Below, in pieces: positions 10,401-20,278 of a stretch of DNA of 64,000 bases. A model generated the notes under the pieces. It was not told the DNA's origin. It saw nothing but the letters and a program-made list of their open reading frames with translations, and searched no databases. The DNA is taken from positions 2,046,001 to 2,110,000 of the forward strand of contig NC_134088.1 in assembly GCF_000715075.1 (NCBI RefSeq), read 5' to 3'. The DNA is from Nicotiana tabacum (taxonomy: Eukaryota > Streptophyta > Magnoliopsida > Solanales > Solanaceae). The stretch's first letter is position 1; every line of letters begins with the position of its first letter. The position numbers were made by a program, and so were the translations under genes.

Positions 10401-13400
10401 CAAACAAATGCATCAAATACTCTGCTACCAAATAGAATCAAGAAATTGGAAATATGTGGCACAATCACTAGTCCAAAATCAGGGGTACACTTGCCCGAAA
10501 TCAGGCTATCTTTATGATCATGTAGTGGTATAGTAGAATCGGAAGAAACAACTGGCTTATAGATGAAGAATTTTAAAGCCACTTACAGATTATGTTGAGA
10601 CATAATATAATTAATTAAAAATATGCTCTCTCTAAAAGATGATAACATACTTTTAGTTAATTTATAATATTATGTCTCAATACGCCCCCTCATGTGACTT
10701 GTGAGCCACATTTATTGCATGTCAAGGACGATCATTATTACATAGAGGCCGGCCATAAAGAGACCAACAAACATCTCTTGTATGTCCTCCCTTTTCTAGT
10801 ACTCCGAATCTATCTAGTTTATCATCGTTAGAATATGAGTCGTGTCAACTTAGAAAACACACTCGTGCTTCTTTCTCAAAACACGCCAATAATAGGGCTT
10901 CCTCCAGGTTTGAAGTTGTTCACTCGAACATATAGGGTCCAAGTCGTGTCAGTACTTCATTAGGCTTACATTATGTTATTACATTTATTGATTGAATATT
11001 CTCGCTGTCTGGTTATTTTTAATGAAAATAAGGTATAAATTGTTCTCTACTTCTTAGAATTTTTGTACTGAAATTAACAATCAATATGGTGTTTCCATAA
11101 AGAAATTAATCAGTGATAATGCCCAAGAATATTTATCTTCTCTTTCTTCCTTTATTTCATCACAAGGTTTATGAAACTTGTCTACTTGTGCACATACTCC
11201 ATAACAAAATGGAATTGTTAAACGGAAGAACAAACATCTCATCAAAAAGCTTGGACATTACTCATTCACAACTATGTAGCTTTTTCGTGTTTGGGGTGAT
11301 TCCGTTAGTACTGCTTGTTATTTTATCAATCGTACGCCTTCTGTTTTGTAGAGCAAGAGTCCATTCTCGGTTTTTATCCGGACCATTCCCACTTCCTCCA
11401 CATGTGTTTGGTTGTACCTCTTTTGTTCATGATCTTACCCCTAGAAAAGACATACTTCAGCAAAAGGCTATCAAATGTGTCTTCTTAGGTATTCTAGTCA
11501 ATAAAAAAGGTTGTAAATGCTTTAATCCCTCGACAAATGGTTGCTTGATCTCAGCAAGTGTTACCTTTTTTGAGATTTCGCAGTACTTCTCACCTAATCC
11601 ATTAAATCAAAAAGCCATTGCAATGTAATTGCACTATTTTCTTACGTCAGTTAAAGCAAGGAAGTACCGGAAATGTAGATATTGAGATGGATGCGTGGGC
11701 ATATTAATAAAGATATGATTATGAATGAAGATATTCGGGACAAGGTGGGAGTAGCTCCCGTGGTGGATAAGATGTGGGAAGCGAGGTGAGATGGTTTGGG
11801 CATGTGATGAGGAGAGACACAGATGCCCCGGTGAGGAGGTGCGAGAGGTGGGCTATGATGTGGCGTAGGAGAGGTAGAAGTAGGCTAAAGAAGTATTGAG
11901 CAGAGGTAATTAGGCAAGACATGGCACATCTTTAGCTTGCCGAGGGTATGACCCTTGATCGGAGGGAATGGAGGGCGAGGAATAAGGTAGTAGGTTAGTG
12001 AGTAGTGTTACTCTTCTACCTGTAGTAATAGTGTATTCTTGTATTCTCTATCATTAGATTTCTATTACAACTTGTTGTTTATTTTTACTTCGCCTATTTT
12101 ATTTTGTTGACTATCGTTATTGCTTCTCTTTACATGGATTCTTCTCTTTGCATATGTTTCTTGAGTCGAGGGTCCATCGAAAACAGTCTCTCTAACTTCA
12201 CAGCGTAGAGATAAGGTCTGCGTATACACTACCCTCCCCAGTGGGACCACACTAGGTTTGTTGTTGTTGTTGTATAAAATAAAGCAAGGAAGCCCAGATA
12301 TATTGGCACTTCAAATGAGGCTTTGACCCAACATAGACAATTCTTTATTATGTAGGAGTTGTGCTTGAAAGTGCCATGACCTATTCCTCTACAGATTAGT
12401 AGTTTCACTTGCCATGACTAAATGGTTTCACAAAAACAGCCTCTTCTTCTCAATTGTCCATCATACAGTAACAGCACAAGCTACAGACCTTTTATATCAT
12501 CGTATCTCATTCCGGTATTTGGGAAGAAATCCCACACACTAGTGGCAAAAAGAAGTGGAGAATCTAGATGGTTAACATCCACGTCTCTTTCAAGTGAAAC
12601 CAAATTAAACATATTAACTTAACGTTACACCATCAGTTACACATTTCTACAATAGATGTTAGGCATAAGCCATGTAAGATGGATGACTTGTCTGCTGGAC
12701 AGAAGACATGGTAATTACTTGAGGCAAATGACACTGGAGGTCCTTGAACTATTTGAAAAAAGTACATTTTGATTCCTTAACCAACCAAAAGCGACCTGTA
12801 TTGTTACTTTCCATAAGGGACAAAAACAACTAAACCCACAACAGTTTCCAATTATCAGAGCCTTAGCCCTGTCCTGTCCCATAGCCCCTTGTCAAACCAT
12901 TTCAAGCACATCCGAAAGAAGATATCTTATCACTCTAAAAAGAGTCTTACTCATACATGATTTGTTCTACAGACAGTTTATGAAACTAAATCAAAAGCCA
13001 ATAAAACTCATGGAAATGAATTCATAAAATGAACATAATACAAACAAAAAAGAAAGCCATGTTTGGGCGCTTTATATCTAAAAATAGACATGCCACTAAT
13101 CACAAAACATTAAATGATAAGTGCATAAAAAAGCCAAAGAATAAGAAAATGAAACGTCAAAAGTTACTACCACTTTAGACCTCCTCGCACAAGACGTTAC
13201 GCACATTGTTTACATAAGACAGAGGAGCATAGCAAGACAGCAGCAATTCAATTACTGGGTTAGTATTGCAACATTATCAATTTTAAGCAGGGCGAAAGAC
13301 CTTCAGTACCTATTATTTGCTATCGATAAATTCTTAAAAAAATCCCTGTAATTACAGAAGCTGGCGAAATGGTTCAAGGTAAAACACTTCATGTTGCTCT

Positions 13401-15582
13401 AAAACTAGGCTCGGGGATCTTTTTTTTTTCCTATCGATAAAACACTTATAATAGCAAGAGAGTCAAGAGCAAGACAAATAAGAAAGGAGTATCTCTAAGC
13501 ATTTGTACTTATATTTTACAATTTACAGATGGGGCTGCAATCAGAGTCTAGAGAAAAGAAGTGGAATTGCAAATAGCGAGTTTGTCCTAACTAAGGATGC
13601 TGCTAAATCAAAACAGAGGGTGGGTTGGGTGGTGTTGAGGGGGTCTTCCGTAATGGGGATATGTTTGAGGGAAGCGGAAAAGGAGAAATGGAGAATATCT
13701 GTCTTTTTCTTTATTCTATTCTACAGTGAGGATAAGAAAACACCATATTTTTTCATATAATAGTGCATACCATTTTCGATTACAAATTTGGCCAATATTA
13801 GCAAGTTACAAGGAGTACAGTCTATTGGGACATAGAAGCTGAAGGAACTAAATATTGAACATTATGTTCCTCATAAACCAAAATTTTGACCACCTTGACT
13901 CCAAGACAAGTATAACAAAGGGCCGAAAAATGCAGCAAATTTAGCACATAAAACCCAGTACACAAAAACAATACATAATATTCACACTAATATCTGGACA
14001 TATGGACATGAAAGAAAATGTATTGATTTGAATGTCATGAAGTGGAACGACATACCTGAGGTAGAGGAAGGGTTGCAATCAGATCAACAAAAAAGTCTGA
14101 TCTTAAATATCTGAGAGCAATCTTTTTAGGATCCATGACAAGCTCACCCTTCCCGAATACCCTTGTATTTGGGGCAATATAAGCAGTCCGGAACTTAATG
14201 AACACATGTAATAGATAGAAAAAATCGGCTATAGTTCGGGAAATGGTGACAACAATTCGCAAATTCAAATCTGATTTCACACAACTCGACTCTTTAGTTC
14301 CGTGTATGATGGGCAAAAAGAAATACAGCGGGTCCACAAACAAAGCGAGCAAGCAAGATATAATGAAAATCCTATTCCACTGGATTACAATGTCACTCCC
14401 CGGATCAAGTATTCGCTTCCTCCACGACCTGTTGTGGTCCTCAGGATACACCTTAGACCTCCCAAACATAAGGGTATCGGTAACTTTATATCTGCCATCA
14501 GAGTTCAATAAAGGAGACGAATATCTATATCCCGAAGATGACTTCTCTAGGTTTGAACTGTCTGCTTTTCCTCCCAAAAAACCACCGTGTTGTTCTTCAC
14601 CAGAGTAGAACCTAACAAATGCATAAATCAACTATTAGTAAAAAAGGAAAATCCATCTTATAATAAAATTCCAGTAAAAGAAATTAATGTACAAAATGTC
14701 CAGCCCATCTTATGTTCCAAGTCTATTTGCTAAAACCTAAATAAAGTAGCAGCGGGTACATTAAAAAGGGCAGCCCGAGCACTAAGCTCCCGCTATACAC
14801 GAGGTCCGGGGAAGGCCCGGACCACAAGGGTCTACTGTAAGCAGCCTTATCCTGCATTTAGCAAGATGTTGTTTCCACGACTCGAACCCGTGACCTCCTA
14901 GTCACATGGCAACAACTTTAACAATTACGCCAAGGCTCCCCTTCAGCGAGTACATAAACTTTCTAACATTTAGTTAGAATTATCTCAATATCTTGCATAA
15001 AAAATAAGAAAAACATACTCCTAAAAGCAATACAATAACATAAAAATCAAGTCTTTAAATACCCAAAGTCCTTAATTCTTCAACATATTACAAAAAGATC
15101 ACTTTTTTTCAAATTATTACACTACAATTTACCAAATCACATAAAACTAAACCAAAGAACAACAAAAAACAGAAAGAAAGAAAAAAAACTTAAAATCTCA
15201 CATACCTTACAAACCTCTCCTTACTCCTAAAAGCAATACAATAACATAAAAATCCAATCTTTAAATACCCGAAGTCCTTAATTCTTCAACATATTACAAA
15301 AAGAATCTCTATTTCCAAATTATTACACCAAAATTTATCAAAGTACAAAATGTGCAACCCATCTTAATTCAAAGTCATATTAATACAATAACATAAAAAT
15401 CCAATCTTTAACTATAATTCTTCAACATATTACAAAAAAAGATCGCTTTTTTTTTCAGAATTATAGCACAAGAATTTACCAAATCACAGAAACTAAACCA
15501 AAGAACAAAAAACAGAAAAATACAAAATCCCCAAAACTAAAAATATCACATACCTTACAAACCTCTCCTTCTTTAGCTCCAT
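5543..15582 (-). CDS. CNGC17: Cyclic nucleotide-gated ion channel, group III (CNGC14/17-like), 7 exons
   Basis: Complete, intact gene for a Ca2+-permeable, calmodulin-regulated cation channel of the plasma membrane. Joined exons (minus strand): 15582-15554, 14611-14056, 10259-10047, 9915-9614, 9095-8984, 6855-6619, 6271-5543. All splice sites are GT-AG and all phases agree, giving 725 aa, close to the family size of about 720. The start is chosen because MELKKERFV joins in frame to RFYSGEEQ, matching group III N-termini; the first open ATG-like codons of exon 2 are intronic. Order: S1-S6 (about 90-404), pore filter GQNL (370-373), cyclic-nucleotide-binding domain (about 500-620) with its [12 protein letters not shown] cassette, and an IQ motif (628-639). 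Group III is firm; CNGC17 over CNGC14 rests on the N-terminus and remembered sequence. Confidence 0.92.
6619..6855 (-). CDS. CNGC exon 6: C-linker
   Basis: Acceptor CATGTAG, donor CGG/GTATGA; 79 codons, residues 405-483. Starts [20 protein letters not shown] and ends [10 protein letters not shown], the C-linker between S6 and the nucleotide-binding domain. Confidence 0.93.
6879..7041 (+). mobile_element. SolS-type SINE copy in CNGC intron 5 (left member of duplicated pair)
   Basis: Contains the Pol III B-box-like GGTCATGGGTTCGAGCC, then CACCCCCTTGGGTTGCGGCC, CGTGAATGCGGGATGC and TTTTTGCACCGAGTTGCCCC. Compared with related copies it lacks the middle 'GCTTGCATTAG' segment. 6879-7006 is duplicated at 7680-7806. 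Sense is opposite to the host gene. Confidence 0.75.
7267..7380 (-). mobile_element. RTE/TS-type 3' tail in CNGC intron 5
   Basis: Reverse-oriented tail: (CAA)n, CCCACAAGAGGGGTCTAGGG, GTACGCAGCCTTACCCC, AAGAGGTTGTTTCCGATAGA. No tRNA head seen. Same strand as the CNGC transcript. Confidence 0.75.
7402..7434. repeat. C-run joined to (CA)n
   Basis: About 18 consecutive C residues followed by about eight CA dinucleotides; simple repeat within CNGC intron 5. Confidence 0.9.
7680..7806 (+). mobile_element. SINE fragment, duplicate of 6879-7006
   Basis: Shares the same internal deletion and the same upstream flank (GGGTTATACCCAAATAGAAT) as the copy at 6879, so the pair arose by duplication of flank plus SINE, not by two insertions. 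Followed by a C-rich stretch (7801-7850). Confidence 0.8.
7861..8000. repeat. Degenerate tandem repeat (AAACAA/TTGTTT rich)
   Basis: Three or so imperfect units of about 50 bp, each with AAACATTTC or similar followed by TTGTTT and AACTAAACAACTT. Lies in CNGC intron 5. Confidence 0.6.
8095..8245 (+). repeat. Purine tract (GAAGGAGAAGA)n
   Basis: About 150 bp almost entirely A and G on the plus strand, so a polypyrimidine tract in the CNGC transcript. Open frames across it are low-complexity Ser/Phe artefacts. Confidence 0.85.
8984..9095 (-). CDS. CNGC exon 5: selectivity filter and S6
   Basis: Acceptor GTGTTACAG, donor CAG/GTAAAT. Encodes [15 protein letters not shown] (filter GQNL) and S6 ending FAHLIGNMQ (residues 367-404). 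GQNL is the usual plant CNGC filter in place of the K+ channel GYG. Confidence 0.93.
9614..9915 (-). CDS. CNGC exon 4: S5 end and extracellular loop to pore helix
   Basis: Acceptor TATTTAG, donor CTGAG/GTAATT; residues 267-366 plus two bases of Ser367. Starts [20 protein letters not shown] and ends [12 protein letters not shown], the pore helix. Cys residues in the loop are as in the family. Confidence 0.93.
10047..10259 (-). CDS. CNGC exon 3: S4-S5
   Basis: Acceptor GCGCAG-type (ACGCAG), donor CAT/GTATGT; 71 codons in phase 0 (residues 196-266). [20 protein letters not shown] is the S4 region and [20 protein letters not shown] the S4-S5 linker and S5. The initial ATG is an internal Met, not a start. 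Confidence 0.93.
10595..10680. repeat. Short inverted repeat in CNGC intron 2
   Basis: Arms of about 26-30 bp beginning TTGAGACATAATAT and ending ATATTATGTCTCAA, with a loop of about 30 bp. Followed by CGCCCCCTCATGTGAC. May be the edge of an LTR or a tiny foldback element. Confidence 0.6.
10828..11629 (+). mobile_element. Ty1/copia retrotransposon fragment (integrase region), decayed
   Basis: Frame-shifted translation recovers copia order: zinc-knuckle-adjacent [27 protein letters not shown], integrase [16 protein letters not shown], and then [15 protein letters not shown] and [20 protein letters not shown] of the integrase C-terminal part. Several stops and frameshifts; no LTRs seen next to it. 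Antisense to the CNGC transcript, in intron 2. Confidence 0.8.
11665..12279 (+). mobile_element. 5'-truncated RTE-type LINE with complete 3' end and 13-bp TSD
   Basis: Starts inside the LINE C-terminus (decayed [32 protein letters not shown], then [14 protein letters not shown]), runs through about 170 bp of 3' UTR and ends with the tail module GTCGAGGGTCCATCGAAAAC to (TTG)n. Perfect 13-bp duplications TAAAGCAAGGAAG flank it (11652-11664 and 12280-12292), so LINE coding end plus TS-like tail inserted as one unit. Lies beside the copia fragment in CNGC intron 2. Confidence 0.9.
12293..14055. other. CNGC intron 2, remainder: nothing recognised
   Basis: AT-rich unique-looking intron sequence next to the exon 2 donor. 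Small open frames here show no recognisable domain. Confidence 0.6.
14056..14611 (-). CDS. CNGC exon 2: N-terminus, S1-S3
   Basis: Acceptor TTTGTTAG, donor CAG/GTATGT. Residues 10-195. Contains the variable N-terminus, [16 protein letters not shown] before S1, S1 (about 90-110), S2 (about 127-148), [18 protein letters not shown] in the S2-S3 loop, and [10 protein letters not shown] at the end, all family hallmarks. Confidence 0.93.
14762..14943 (-). mobile_element. Full-length SolS-type SINE with 12-bp TSD
   Basis: Read on the minus strand: GGGGAGCCTTGGCGTAAT (A-box region), GGTCACGGGTTCGAGTCG (B box), CCTTGTGGTCCGGGCC, GTATAGCGGGAGCTTAGTGC and GGGCTGCCCTTTTT. Flanked by CAGCGGGTACAT (14750-14761) and CAGCGAGTACAT (14944-14955), one mismatch. 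In CNGC intron 1, same strand as the gene. Confidence 0.9.
15019..15571. repeat. Local tandem duplication in CNGC intron 1, including copy of exon 1 donor
   Basis: Two to three diverged copies of a block of about 200 bp (landmarks CTCCTAAAAGCAATACAATA at 15019 and 15224; AATACAATAACATAAAAATC at 15382; TTCTTCAACATATTAC three times). One copy duplicates the exon 1 boundary: minus-strand AAGGAGAGGTTTGTAAG/GTATG lies at 15222-15201 as well as at the true site 15570-15549. The duplicate lacks the ATG. Confidence 0.85.
15554..15582 (-). CDS. CNGC exon 1 (29 nt, start codon)
   Basis: ATG at 15582-15580; encodes MELKKERFV plus two bases of an Arg codon, then donor GTATGT. This tiny exon is too short for ORF finding. 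A second, partial copy of its 3' end with a donor sits at 15201-15222. Confidence 0.85.
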
Positions 15583-16490
15583 ACCAAGAAGGGTAACAAT
15601 AAATCAAGAAAAGGGTTTTGAACTCTTTTAACTCTTCCAGTGTTTTCCCCCTTCTAATGTGAACACAAACACAAGTCTTAAGAAAAAAGGGGCAAAGCAC
15701 AACAGTGAACTACAACTGAAAAATATCCAAAAGCCCTTAAATCAAGAATTTAATTTAAATGAGAAAAATAAAACATTCTTGTAAGTTCTTTGTAGTGTCT
15801 GTTTTAAGATTTGCAGAGTTCTGACAAATGAAGAGGAAGTGAATGGAGGAAGTTAGTGATTGGTTTTCTTTAGATTTGGAAAATTTATTTTAATATTTAA
15901 GAGTTGTTAGTATTAAATTTTGGAGTTAATTAAGGGTGCAGATGCAATTAGTCAAGAAATGTTGACCAGAACTAGCTAGGACTTAATAATGAAATGTATT
16001 TTTTTAAAATTGTTTTTTTTTCGTGTGATGTCATATTCATCTGTGGGACCGGTAGAATTGTTTTATAGCAAAAATTATCCAATGAGAGACATGGCTGCTA
16101 GTGGACTTATTTACTTATTTTAATTTTCCTCATAATGAAAGAAAAACAAATTAGGATTCATGTCTTCTAGATATTTTAGGCCTCATTTGGAAAAAATGGG
16201 GAAAAAAGATAATTTTGATTTTTCTTTTTAATTTTAATTTTTCTAATTGATAATTTTACTACCAGAGGACTATACCTTTGTGTTAAAATAGAAACTTTTT
16301 GCCTCCTTATTTGTAAATTTGTGGACAAAAAATATTTTCTAAGAAATTTGTTAACCCTGTAATTTTTGTTAAGATTCTGTATTTGTATTAAGAAATTTAT
16401 TAAATATATAAAAATATTTAGTTTGAAACTCAGTCCTTTGATCATATTATTGTTGTATATTAACTTAAGATCGTCGTAGGAACTCATCTA
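15583..16490 (-). promoter_or_regulatory. CNGC 5' UTR and upstream region
   Basis: About 900 bp between the CNGC start codon and the Helitron at 16491. AT-rich; no TATA box can be assigned with confidence. The Helitron sets a limit to the ancestral promoter context. Confidence 0.4.
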
Positions 16491-17759
16491 TCTATACTAT
16501 ATTTAAAGCACGAAGACCCTTAGCGAAATGTCGTTTGTCTTTTTTATCCTTTTAAAATAGAGCTCACACTAGACAAAATAGTCATTTAATTATTATCTTA
16601 ATATTTAGGACTTTAAAAGAAACTAAAATTTGATTATTAGATTTTTCCTTATTGAATTAAATAAGAAACCCCAATATTAAGGACTTTAAAATAGATATTA
16701 TTTAAGAGAATTAATTAAGAGTATTACGTTTCTTTTCCTTGTATACTCACGTGATTTCCATAGAAATATGTTTACATTGATTCCTCTTATTAGGGAACCT
16801 ATAATTCTAACATTACCTAATTAAATATTTGTTCTAATTATTAAATGTAGTTTTCAATATTACATAAAATGGATAAAGAGAATAATATTATGCTCGAGTA
16901 GGAGAATAGTTTGAAAATAATTTGTATCTTCTATACTATCAAAAAAGCATAAAATCTCAACAAATAATTAAGTCTTTGAATTAATAAAGCAACGGAAAAG
17001 TCAATTCAATTTTGTTTTAAAATTATTATGTAAGTAAACTTATTTGTCAAGTTGATAAAACTCTTAAGGTACACAAATTATTTTACACAATAAGAGCAAT
17101 TGCCGTGAAAGAAATAAGAAAATAGAGAAAAATTTATTATAATATAGTATTAAAAGTTAAATTGCTAAAATGTTAAGTTGAAGCAATAAGGATATAACCC
17201 AAGACAAAAAAAAATCACAAAAATTACCCTTATCATTTTTCTTTCTTTTTATATTTATTTTAATAAATGTAGCTCCCTATATTTTTCATATTGTATTACA
17301 TCATTTTTTATAATTCAATATTAGCTATTTCATACTTTATATTGTTATTTATCTATGGGTTTCTAGGAGCTATAGTTCTATCTCTACGCTCACAAATTTC
17401 TAAAAGACCCAAAGATTCAAATTCTTCAATTTATTTTATTATCTTTGAATAATTATTTTAAAGTATTTTTTGTTATTTGTTTATAGTATTTGGTAATAAA
17501 GATAACAATAATTTTCATAAGATATATATTATCTCATAAATCATAATAAGATATATAAAGACTTATGTGGCGTAGCATTTCTTTGTTTAATGAGCTAGCT
17601 TAGTGAGATTAACATTCATTATATTTAGAAACTTACATTTTCTTTCTTTGATATTTTTTCAATAACTAAAACACATTATTGAATAATATATATATAATTT
17701 TTAAAAATTATATATTTATTGATATAGGTACACGCGCAAAGCGCATACCCTAATACTAG
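16491..17759 (+). mobile_element. Non-autonomous Helitron 1
   Basis: Starts TCTATACTATATTTAAAGCA preceded by A, and ends in a GCGC-AAA-GCGC hairpin (CACGCGCAAAGCGCATACC) followed by CTAG and T. A/T flanks, 5' TC and 3' hairpin plus CTRR are Helitron hallmarks. About 1.27 kb, AT-rich, no Rep/helicase coding. Confidence 0.8.
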
Positions 17760-19229
17760 TTAGAATAAAAAAGCACGAAGACCCTTAGCGAAATATCATT
17801 CGCCTTTTTTACCCTTTGAAAATAAAGTATACAATAGACAAAATAGTCATTTAACTATTTTCCTAATATCTATGACTTTAAAATTACCTAAATTTCAATA
17901 TTATCTTTTTCCTTATTTCAACTATATAATATACCATATTTATAAAAGACATATCAGCATAATCAATGGAAGAAACTAGCGTGTACTAGAACTCATTCAA
18001 GGTTTCGGAGTGTTGTCTTTGTTTTAGAATTATTGCCGGTTAATTCTTTAGAATTTTACTATTTTAGTAAAAAATAAAAGAAAATTAATTGAAAGAGAAT
18101 AAATATAAATTATTACTCTTTTAGTGTGAATATTTTAAAGGTTATTCACTATCCTCTTTACAACAAATAACTTAAAGTAATGAAAGGGTACATGTGCATT
18201 AAAATTTACCAATAAGTAATAGATTTAATTTTAAGTCCATAATTGTTGAAGTTTTCTATACATCGTAAATCAAACCTATAAACCTAACATGATGAGTAAA
18301 AACAATATATCTATAAATAAGTTTACCAAAGACAACAATGCAATTATTAAAATAATTACAATTATATTATAGTAATAATAAACTATAATGCTAATCTTAC
18401 TATATTTTTTTATATTAAACTATTTATAGTAGTTATTAACTCAATCGTAATTACTTTTATAACTTTATAATATCAAGTTTATACATATTGAAGTCTCATG
18501 TACATCGCAAACCAAACCTATAAACATATTAGGAACTATCTATAACTAAGTTTAAAAATGACAAGACTATATTTGAAAATAATATAATTATAGTAATAAT
18601 AACTATAATGTACTTTAATATTTTTGTCGAACGTATACATGTTAAAGCTCAAACGCAATCAGATAAGTGAAACATAAATAAGATACTAAAACTTATATAC
18701 GGAAATTATACTAATAAATGGTATGTATTTTTGTAAGAAATTTAAGGATAAAACAGTAGGAAAAAATATATTTTAAATAACTTGTCATTTTTTTCCTTGC
18801 ATTTAGTCCAACAAATGACAATGCCTAGCTCTATTTTTTTATTAAATTATTTATTATAAGATATTAATTCAATCACATTCATTTTTTAGACTTTGCATTG
18901 TCCATATTAATTTTTGGAGCTATAAGACTAACCTTTTATTCTCTTTTGTGTTTTGTTTTTAGTACTAAGTCATTAAAATAATAATAATTTTCATGAGACC
19001 TCACACATACTCATAAATCACAATAAATCATCTAAAACTTTTCTCGGCCAAGATTTATTCATTTATTGAGTTAACTAAATAGGAACAACATTCATCAGTT
19101 CCAAGAATATTTCTTTAACTATTATTATATAATTTAAAATTAGTCAAATATATAGTCGAATAATTATTTTTTTAAAATTGTGTACTCATTAATATAGGCA
19201 CACGCGTAACGCACGTACCATAAGGCTAG
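17760..19229 (+). mobile_element. Non-autonomous Helitron 2, same family, head-to-tail
   Basis: Begins immediately after Helitron 1 with the family subterminal AAGCACGAAGACCCTTAGCG (17771 on), but its terminal TCTATACTAT is replaced or degenerate. Ends CACGCGTAACGCACGTACC then CTAG and T at 19230. About 1.47 kb, non-coding. Confidence 0.72.
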
Positions 19230-19370
19230 TTTACTTCAAATCCTAGACCCGTCCTAATATCCATCGGATTTCACTTTGACTACAGTTCATAAGCTATACT
19301 TCTTACTTTATTTTAGCTCTTAGCTCAACTATTCTCACTTCTTGTAATCCATGTTTTAACTTTTAAGTTA

Positions 19371-20147
19371 GGGGTGTTAAATGGGCGGGTTGGACTGAAT
19401 TTGGGCGAGTCAAGATAGTTAGGTCAATAAATAGGTTATTGTCCAACCCAGCCCAAGTACAAGATGAGTTGGGTCAAGATGAGCTAAACAATAGGTCATA
19501 GCCCAACTTGACCCATGTTTTAGAATCACACTCATCTTGCATAAACAAAACCTTTTACCTTTTATACATGTGTAAAAGATAAATAAATACTATATTAGTA
19601 TTTTGAGAATCAAATATATTTTCGTAAATAACAAATTAGTATTTAAAATGTGTAAATTGAAAAAAAAATTTGTGGGTAGGGGGTTTGGGGTGGGTGGTGT
19701 AGAAAATTGAAAATACAAAAAAAAAAAAAAAAGTAAAAAAAGGGGGGTTGCGAAGGGAGGGGAGGGGATGCAAGAAAACGGGAAAACAGAAAATTGAAAA
19801 TACAAAAAAAAAGTAAAAAGAAATTGAAGGGGTTTGCGGGAGGTTTAGGGTGGGTGGGTGGTGCAAAAAACGAAAAAACAGAAAATTAAAAATACAAAAT
19901 AAAATAAAATTGAGGCAACTAAGTAAATATCTAGATAAGTTGGGTTGAGATCCCTTTGTTTTGGGTGAACTTCATGGGATGAGATGTATTTGGGATACTT
20001 CATGGGTCAGAATGGACTATAAAAAATAATAAGTTAACTTGGGCTCAACTCAAATAAATCCATGAGCTAAAATATTTATAGCTCAACCCATTAATCTCTG
20101 AACGGGTTGGACGAGTTGAATGAGTTTGAGCTCAAATTGTCACCCCC
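19371..20147. mobile_element. Non-autonomous element with GGGGTGTTAAATGGG-type ends
   Basis: Left end GGGGTGTTAAATGGGCGGG, right end CTCAAATTGTCACCCCC, an imperfect inverted pair. Carries pseudo-repetitive GGTTGG/CCAACC motifs and an internal G-rich direct repeat (19664-19905). No target duplication seen. Ends resemble those at 32111-32649. Confidence 0.6.
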
Positions 20148-20160
20148 TATTGACACATAA

Positions 20161-20278
20161 TGTTTGTTTTATTTTGTACCTCTACAATGAGAATGTCAAC
20201 TTTACGTGGTACAAAAGATCAAAACTGTACCACGTAAAGTTGACATTCTCATTATAGAGGTACAAAATAAAACAAACA
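20161..20278. repeat. Long near-perfect hairpin, 52-bp arms
   Basis: Arm 1 is 20161-20212 and arm 2 is 20227-20278, with a 14-nt loop. The only difference is C at 20184 against A at 20255 (G:U if transcribed from the minus strand). Core: CAACTTTACGTGGTAC and GTACCACGTAAAGTTG. Not similar to other elements in the window. Could be a very young foldback or a hairpin-RNA locus. Confidence 0.9.

Noticed and set aside
14243..14608. 121-aa plus-strand frame
   Set aside because: Antisense shadow of CNGC exon 2.
14880..14943. tRNA-like gene (A and B boxes)
   Set aside because: Part of a SINE with a target site duplication; the cloverleaf is not complete. The same holds for the other SINE heads. No true tRNA gene was seen.
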